DNA of 8,835 nt from Acetobacteraceae bacterium (GTDB lineage: Bacteria > Pseudomonadota > Alphaproteobacteria > Acetobacterales > Acetobacteraceae), in assembly GCA_947478535.1 (NCBI GenBank), contig CANJXD010000221.1, positions 1 to 8,835 of the forward strand. The letters are read 5' to 3'. Numbering within the stretch: the stretch's first letter is position 1; each line of letters begins with the position of its first letter. A program made the translations under genes and the position numbers. The notes below the pieces were generated by a model. That model saw only the letters and a list, made by a program, of their open reading frames with translations, was not told where the DNA came from and did not search any database. Below, in pieces: positions 5,430 to 8,835 of the stretch.

Positions 5430-6311
5430 TCAGGAGACGGTGAGGCGCTGCTCCACCACCTGGGTCTTCATGCTCTTCTGCAGCTTCTCGAAGGCGCGCA
5501 CCTCGATCTGGCGCACCCGCTCGCGGCTGATGCTGTACTGCTGGGACAGGTCCTCCAGCGTCGTCGGCTCATCCTTCAGGCGCCGCTCGATCAGGATATG
5601 GCGTTCCCGGTCGTTCAGCGTCTTCAGCGCCTCGCCCAGCAATTGCCGGCGGTTGGACATGTCCTCCTGCTCGGCGAGCGCGGATTCCTGGCTCTCGCTG
5701 TCATCGACCAGCCAATCCTGCCACTCGCCATCGCTATCAGCGCGGACGGGGGCGTTCAGGCTGTTGTCGGGAGAGGAGAGGCGGCGGTTCATGCTCACCA
5801 CATCCTGCTCCGGCACCTGGAGCACGCGGGCGATCTTCTCGACATGCTCCGGCCGCAGGTCGCCTTCCTCCAGCGCCGCCATTTGGCCCTTCAGCCGGCG
5901 GAGATTGAAGAAGAGCTTCTTTTGCGCGGCGGTCGTCCCCATCTTCACGAGGGACCAGCTGTGCAGGATGTATTCCTGGATGGCGGCGCGGATCCACCAC
6001 ATGGCGTAGGTCGCCAGGCGGAAGCCGCGGTCCGGATCGAACCGCTTCACCGCCTGCATCATGCCGACATTGCCTTCCGAGATCAGCTCACCCACCGGCA
6101 GGCCGTAGCCGCGGTAGCCCATGGCGATCTTGGCGACGAGGCGGAGATGGGAGGTGACAAGACGATGCGCCGAATTCTCGTCGCCTTCGTCCTTCCAGCG
6201 CTTGGAGAGGGAATACTCCTCCTCCGGCGTCAGCATCGGGAACTTGCGGATGTCCTGCAGGTACCGGGAAAGGTTGCCTTCAGGCGCCATGGGAATCGTC
6301 ATGGAAGCCAT
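5430..6311 (-). CDS. rpoH: RNA polymerase sigma-32 factor (heat shock)
   Basis: A 293-residue alternative sigma factor that directs RNA polymerase to heat-shock promoters (chaperones, proteases). The order is complete: an N-terminal EGNLSRYLQDIRKFPMLTPEEE (11-32), region 2 (about 46-120) with LISEGNVGMMQAVKRFDPDRGFRLATYAMWWIRAAIQEYIL, the RpoH-box stretch QKKLFFNLRRLK (130-141) that separates sigma-32 from other group members, and region 4 near the C-terminus with TLNDRERHILIERRL and the helix-turn-helix LEDLSQQYSISRERVRQIEVRAFEKL. The ATG at 6311 has AGGAGG (6328-6323) 11 nt upstream; an ATG at 6302 is a weaker alternative. The gene has a long leader, its own terminator, and lies downstream of rluD in the same direction, a neighbourhood I recall from other alphaproteobacteria. 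Many alphaproteobacteria carry two rpoH copies; which one this is cannot be told. Confidence 0.97.
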   Translation of the reverse strand: MASMTIPMAPEGNLSRYLQDIRKFPMLTPEEEYSLSKRWKDEGDENSAHRLVTSHLRLVAKIAMGYRGYGLPVGELISEGNVGMMQAVKRFDPDRGFRLATYAMWWIRAAIQEYILHSWSLVKMGTTAAQKKLFFNLRRLKGQMAALEEGDLRPEHVEKIARVLQVPEQDVVSMNRRLSSPDNSLNAPVRADSDGEWQDWLVDDSESQESALAEQEDMSNRRQLLGEALKTLNDRERHILIERRLKDEPTTLEDLSQQYSISRERVRQIEVRAFEKLQKSMKTQVVEQRLTVS

Positions 6312-6566
6312 GATGAGAACTGCCTCCTAGGCCGCCGTGGCCCCCCGTGACGGCGGGGCCCGTAGCGGCTGTGCTGTCCTGCCAATTCCGGCCGGGCCCT
6401 CCCTTTCCGTCCTCGTCCCGGTCACGACGGGGCGAGCAACGGCGGGGTGCCTCTGCCCATCGGGCCAGTGGCCGGACATCCGCGGCGGGTTACGCCACGC
6501 GATGAGGCCAGAAGCCCGAAGGCCGGACAGGGCACGAAGCGGCACCCGCCCGAAGTTGGCGATGGG
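6312..6566 (-). other. Long GC-rich leader of rpoH
   Basis: About 250 bp with no convincing gene lie between the proposed rpoH promoter and its start codon. On the transcribed strand there are GC-rich hairpin candidates. GGCCCC (6339-6344) pairs with GGGGCC (6355-6360), with an inner CCG/CGG, and ends about 11 bp before the Shine-Dalgarno. CTCGTCCCG (6412-6420) pairs with CGGGGCGAG (6428-6436) except at one position. Such structure could influence rpoH translation, but at this GC content chance hairpins are frequent. Confidence 0.4.
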
Positions 6567-6595
6567 GTTGTAGACGTTTCACGCGGGTTGGGCAA
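6567..6595 (-). promoter_or_regulatory. Candidate sigma-70-type promoter of rpoH
   Basis: On the minus strand TTGCCC (6595-6590) and TACAAC (6572-6567) are separated by 17 bp. Each matches its consensus hexamer at 4 of 6 positions. It sits just after the rluD terminator, with the -35 touching that terminator's T-rich tail, so rpoH could start independently of rluD. The spacing is ideal but the hexamers are moderate, so confidence is limited. Confidence 0.4.
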
Positions 6596-6622
6596 GAAAA
6601 ACCAACCTGCAAGGTTGGTTTA
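6592..6622 (-). terminator. Intrinsic terminator of rluD
   Basis: AAACCAACC (6599-6607) and GGTTGGTTT (6613-6621) form a perfect 9-bp stem around a 5-base loop. On the minus strand the descending arm runs into TTTTTCTTG, a classic U-tract. It lies about 62 bp past the rluD stop. On the plus strand no T-run follows the stem beyond its own arm, so it works mainly for rluD. Confidence 0.85.
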
Positions 6623-6683
6623 CGCACGGTTACGAGCGGGTAACATCGTCTACGAAACGGGACCGACCGGCTCGGCCCCCGGC

Positions 6684-7688
6684 TCATCCCCCCAGAAGCC
6701 GAAGCAACTCGGCCATATCCGGGGGAAGCGGCGCTTCGAAGGATAGCGGTTCATTCGTTACCGGATGCCTGAAGCCCAGTGTCGCGGCGTGCAGCGCCTG
6801 GCGGGGAAACGCCAGCAGCGCGTCGCGAATCGGGGGGGCAAGTTCGCGCGCCTGGTTGGGCGTGCGGCGGAGATAGACGGGGTCTCCCACCAGGGGGTGG
6901 TTGATATGGGCGAGGTGGACGCGGATCTGGTGAGTCCGCCCCGTTGCCAGCTTACAACGCAGCAGCGCGCAGGCGGTTCCGAAGGCGCGTTCCGTCCGGT
7001 ATCGCGTCAGCGCCTGCTTGCCGTTGCGGGTAACGACGGCCATCCGCTTGCGGTCCGTCGGGTGCCGCCCGATCGCCGCCTCCACCTCCCCCGCTGAGGG
7101 AGACGGCATCCCCCAGGCCAGCGCCAGGTATTCCCGGTCCAGGTCCCGTGTCGCGAAGGCCTCGGAGAGCACGGTATGCGCGCGTTCCGACTTCGCCACG
7201 ACCATGACGCCGGAGGTGTCCTTGTCCAGCCGATGGACGATCCCGGGGCGCTTTTCACCGCCGATTCCCGTCAGGTCCTCCGCCGCATGGGCGAGCACGG
7301 CATTGACCAGCGTGCCATCGAGGTTGCCCGGCGCGGGGTGGACGACGAGCCCGGCCGGCTTGTCGATCACCAACAGGTGTCGGTCCTCGAACAGCACGGT
7401 CAGCGGGATGTCCTGCGGCTGCGGCGTCGCGGCCTCGGGCGGAGGAATGCGCAGCGTGTACTCGCCGCCGGCGCGGATACCCTCCGACGGGTCGCCCATC
7501 GGCTTGCCATCGCGGGTGACCTGCCCGGATTCGATCAGCGCCTTGACCCGGGACCGCGAGAGACCGCCTATCGCCTCCGTCAGGAAACGGTCGGCGCGCT
7601 GGCCGGCAGCGGCGTTGGGGGCGAGGACGCGCCGCGTCTCGCCATCAGAGCCAGGTTGGGTGGGGGAGGGGTCTGTGGCGTTGCTCAA
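6684..7688 (-). CDS. rluD: RluA-family 23S rRNA pseudouridine synthase (RluD-like)
   Basis: A 334-residue cytosolic enzyme that isomerises uridine to pseudouridine in RNA, most likely in helix 69 of 23S rRNA if truly RluD. Residues about 29-80 are an S4 RNA-binding domain (GQRADRFLTEAIGGLSRSRVKALIESGQV). The catalytic domain follows, with VIDKPAGLVVHPAPGN (107-122) and the signature GIVHRLDKDTSG (149-160), whose D155 is the catalytic aspartate. Further conserved blocks are REYLALAWG, GRTHQIRVHLAHINHPLVGDPVY and LHAATLGFRHP. Upstream in-frame sequence to 8042 is only the antisense of the neighbouring gene. TTG 7688 is the last common start before the S4 domain and gives a normal family length, but it has no clear Shine-Dalgarno. 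This start overlaps the 5' end of the plus-strand gene at 7675 by 14 bp. RluC-type specificity is not excluded. Confidence 0.9.
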   Translation of the reverse strand: MSNATDPSPTQPGSDGETRRVLAPNAAAGQRADRFLTEAIGGLSRSRVKALIESGQVTRDGKPMGDPSEGIRAGGEYTLRIPPPEAATPQPQDIPLTVLFEDRHLLVIDKPAGLVVHPAPGNLDGTLVNAVLAHAAEDLTGIGGEKRPGIVHRLDKDTSGVMVVAKSERAHTVLSEAFATRDLDREYLALAWGMPSPSAGEVEAAIGRHPTDRKRMAVVTRNGKQALTRYRTERAFGTACALLRCKLATGRTHQIRVHLAHINHPLVGDPVYLRRTPNQARELAPPIRDALLAFPRQALHAATLGFRHPVTNEPLSFEAPLPPDMAELLRLLGG

Positions 7689-7947
7689 GTGGCTCGTTAT
7701 CGGGATGGGGGTTTTGATTGTCGCGGGTACCGTGACCCTGGTTGCGCTGGTCGTCCAGCGCGCAGGTGGAGAGGCAGCCCTGCCGCCGCCGACCCTCGGC
7801 CAGCCCGCGGGGACGCGCATGCTGTCCCTCGCGACTGTCGAGGGGCGGCTCGCGGTGCTGGTGGTGCGGCCGGACGGTTCAGAACGCGTGCTGCTGGTGG
7901 ATGCCCGGCGCGGCCGGGTTGTGGGAGAGATGCGGGCGGCCGAGTGA
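7675..7947 (+). CDS. Small single-pass membrane protein (DUF6476-like)
   Basis: A 90-residue protein with one strong N-terminal membrane helix (LLKWLVIGMGVLIVAGTVTLVALVV, about residues 3-27). A proline-rich linker follows, then a short beta-rich domain with alternating hydrophobics (RMLSLATVEGRLAVLVVRPDGSERVLLVDARRGRVVGEM) that would lie in the periplasm if the N-terminus is cytosolic. GTG 7675 is chosen because GGAGG (7665-7669) is 5 nt upstream. I recall small proteins of the DUF6476 type beside RluA-family synthase genes and rpoH in alphaproteobacteria, and this one fits in size and layout; function is unknown. Its stop shares one base with the next gene's ATG (TGATG), so the two are an operon. 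Its promoter would have to lie inside the rluD coding sequence. Confidence 0.75.
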   Translation: MALLKWLVIGMGVLIVAGTVTLVALVVQRAGGEAALPPPTLGQPAGTRMLSLATVEGRLAVLVVRPDGSERVLLVDARRGRVVGEMRAAE

Positions 7948-8132
7948 TGGCGCACCACAAGCCGAACCTGCCGGAGAAGATCTGCCCCGCCTGCGCCCGC
8001 CCCTTCGCCTGGCGCAAGAAATGGGCGCGGGACTGGGATCAAGTGCGGTTCTGTTCCGACGCCTGCCGCCGCGGCAAGAACGCCGGAGGAAAATCCAGCG
8101 GGCGGCTTGATCCCCCCGGCGGAGGGCGCTAG
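7947..8132 (+). CDS. DUF2256 domain protein (small zinc-binding protein)
   Basis: A 61-residue protein. The core KICPACARPFAWRKKWARDWDQVRFCSDACRRGK (about 11-44) matches DUF2256: a CxxC pair, the PF-WRKKW stretch, WD-V, then a second pair CSDAC, four cysteines that probably bind one zinc. The N-terminus is short and basic. The glycine/serine-rich tail (NAGGKSSGRLDPPGGGR) is unstructured. Function is unknown for the family. It is often found near photolyase/cryptochrome genes, none of which is seen here. ATG 7947 overlaps the upstream stop by one base (TGATG), indicating translational coupling; GTG 7944 is one codon upstream in the same frame. The tRNA gene follows after 41 bp and could be in the same transcript. 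Confidence 0.88.
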   Translation: MAHHKPNLPEKICPACARPFAWRKKWARDWDQVRFCSDACRRGKNAGGKSSGRLDPPGGGR

Positions 8133-8173
8133 AGAGCGCGCCTCGCGGCGTTCCGGCGCCTCGAGTTGTCTGG

Positions 8174-8249
8174 GTCCCCATCGTCTAGAGGCCTAGGACA
8201 CCGCCCTCTCACGGCGGTAACAGGGGTTCGAATCCCCTTGGGGACGCCA
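8174..8249 (+). tRNA. tRNA-Glu (anticodon CTC), CCA encoded
   Basis: A full cloverleaf can be folded by eye. The acceptor GTCCCCA (8174-8180) pairs with TGGGGAC (8239-8245), followed by G and an encoded CCA (8247-8249). The anticodon stem CCGCC/GGCGG encloses loop CTCTCAC with anticodon CTC, reading GAG. The T-arm is AGGGG-TTCGAAT-CCCCT. The D-arm has GTCT and GGAC. Such 3' ends are frequent integration targets. No strong own promoter is visible in the 41 bp after the DUF2256 gene. Confidence 0.97.
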
Positions 8250-8687
8250 GTCAGCGCTTCTAAAGTACTGATTATGTGACGTTTATCCTCCGGACTTGGC
8301 TCGCAACCCCCATGTTTACCCCCATCTACTTCGTGTGTTGGCATGGACGTGGGTGGACGTCTGTCAGTTGAAGCACAGCATGGGATGGCAGTGGCGGCCG
8401 CCTGAACGAAGGCTGCCATACCGCCTGCGTTGTGCTCGCCGCGGCTCGGCCGTGTGCGTGTTTGCCAGCCGGGACAGGGACAGGCGGTGCCGAAGCAGCA
8501 GCAAGAAAGCAGTCCAGGTCAGCCGATCTGGTGCCCCACCCGGCTGCGATTTTCGGCCCTTCCGCACCCCACCCAGGGGGTACCACCCTTTCTCGTTTGG
8601 GTCCCCCCAGCCGCCCTTACATCGTAATCGACACGAACAATGACCGAGCCGTGTGGTATTCTGCCCCATGGCCAAAACGGTCCCGAC
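8250..8687. other. Gene-poor stretch between tRNA-Glu and the insertion sequence
   Basis: About 440 bp contain no open frame with recognisable protein features or ribosome sites. Just past the tRNA there is a direct repeat of ATGGGGGT, on the minus strand around 8310-8330. Its reading MGVNMGV resembles the tails of tyrosine recombinases that sit beside tRNA attachment sites, but a TAG stop immediately precedes it in frame. This may be a decayed remnant of an element once integrated at the tRNA. At the right end a small plus-strand frame begins (ATG 8668, MAKTVPT) after a TATTCT at 8657-8662 and is cut off by the insertion sequence. Confidence 0.35.
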
Positions 8688-8835
8688 TGTACCGCACCCG
8701 GCTTTCTGGACACGCGGTTGCACTATGCGGCGCGCCTAAGGCTGGTGTCGAGGCGAGCGGCGCGAGCGTCGAGCGGGCTGAGGTAGCCGTTCTTCCCGAT
8801 CAGCCACTCGGCGTTGTAGCGGGCGGCGAAGGCGC
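8688..8835 (-). mobile_element. IS3-family-like insertion sequence, one end (runs off the window)
   Basis: TGTACCGCACCC (8688-8699), then GGCTTTCTGGACA, begins with a TGTAC-type end like those of the IS150 group of IS3-family elements. Just inside it lies the C-terminus of a transposase read on the minus strand (8723-8835). The GAC at 8685-8687 may be one copy of a short target duplication, but the other end is outside the window. The exact IS name cannot be given. Confidence 0.65.
8723..8835 (-). CDS. Transposase C-terminus, DDE integrase-core type (partial)
   Basis: The last 37 codons of a gene whose 5' part lies beyond the window edge. The residues read AFAARYNAEWLIGKNGYLSPLDARAARLDTSLRRAA then TAG. 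The YN-EWLI-K-G--SP-DARA pattern is the tail of integrase-core (rve) transposases of IS3-family-like elements, which I know from many alphaproteobacterial genomes. The stop lies about 35 bp inside the proposed IS end, as is normal for such elements. Intactness cannot be judged from this fragment. Confidence 0.75.
   Translation of the reverse strand, partial: AFAARYNAEWLIGKNGYLSPLDARAARLDTSLRRAA

Noticed and set aside
5367..6350. A 327-codon plus-strand open frame
   Set aside because: It lies wholly opposite rpoH, which is unmistakable, and shows typical antisense composition.
6567..6595. Sigma-32-type promoter for rpoH autoregulation
   Set aside because: A CCCCAT and a CTTG word are present nearby on the minus strand, but their spacing is far from the 12-15 bp required.
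7018..7674. Upstream extension of the small membrane-protein frame on the plus strand
   Set aside because: It is antisense to the rluD catalytic domain. A good ribosome site precedes GTG 7675, and the membrane helix follows at once.
7689..8042. N-terminal extension of the rluD frame
   Set aside because: These codons are the antisense of the small membrane-protein gene and part of the DUF2256 gene. The extension has no domain similarity and is rich in serine, threonine and arginine, and family length is reached from TTG 7688.
8129..8419. A 96-codon minus-strand frame containing GVPKGIRTPVTAVRGRCPRPLDDGD
   Set aside because: That stretch is the reverse-complement reading of tRNA-Glu, a well-known source of spurious hypothetical proteins. 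The rest has no recognisable features.

Overview
The window is GC-rich, and its gene content points to an alphaproteobacterium. The best fit is an Acetobacteraceae/Rhodospirillales-type genome (Roseomonas-like). Reasons are a Bug-family solute receptor with a twin-arginine-like signal peptide, an RluA-family pseudouridine synthase placed directly before rpoH, a DUF2256 zinc-finger protein, and an IS3-like element with a typical alphaproteobacterial transposase tail. The taxonomic call is inference; there is no rRNA here.

Layout. (1) 93-1726, plus strand: a phosphinothricin/Pat-type GNAT acetyltransferase, then an MFS exporter whose TTG start overlaps the acetyltransferase stop. A dense palindrome cluster at 49-98, including a TNGTNNNACNA-type GntR box, precedes them. 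(2) 1850-5235: three genes of catabolic or transport flavour. They are an LLM-class FMN-dependent monooxygenase (plus), a Bug/TctC periplasmic binding protein (minus) and a VOC-fold dioxygenase/glyoxalase with a proline-rich octapeptide repeat at its N-terminus (minus). The first two converge on a 238-bp spacer full of inverted repeats. Each has a perfect TTGACA -35 box followed by almost the same palindromic operator (core TGTCCTGACATTT) at the -10/start region, which is the best evidence that one unseen regulator controls both. (3) 5374-8132: a housekeeping block. rpoH (heat-shock sigma-32) and rluD lie on the minus strand, each with a recognisable intrinsic terminator. Two small plus-strand genes follow, a one-TM protein and a DUF2256 zinc protein. 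They diverge from rluD with head-to-head overlapping 5' ends. (4) 8174-8835: tRNA-Glu(CTC), then about 440 bp with no convincing gene that may be the scar of a tRNA-targeted element, then the end of an IS3-family insertion sequence that runs off the window.

How it fits together. The acetyltransferase and exporter look like a detoxification or resistance pair. The monooxygenase, binding protein and perhaps the VOC enzyme could form an uptake-and-oxidation module for an organic acid or xenobiotic, but no flavin reductase, TctA/TctB permease or regulator is present in the window. I see no clear novel defence or mobile system. The most informative new observations are the shared operator, the octapeptide repeat and the overlapping divergent starts of rluD and its neighbour.
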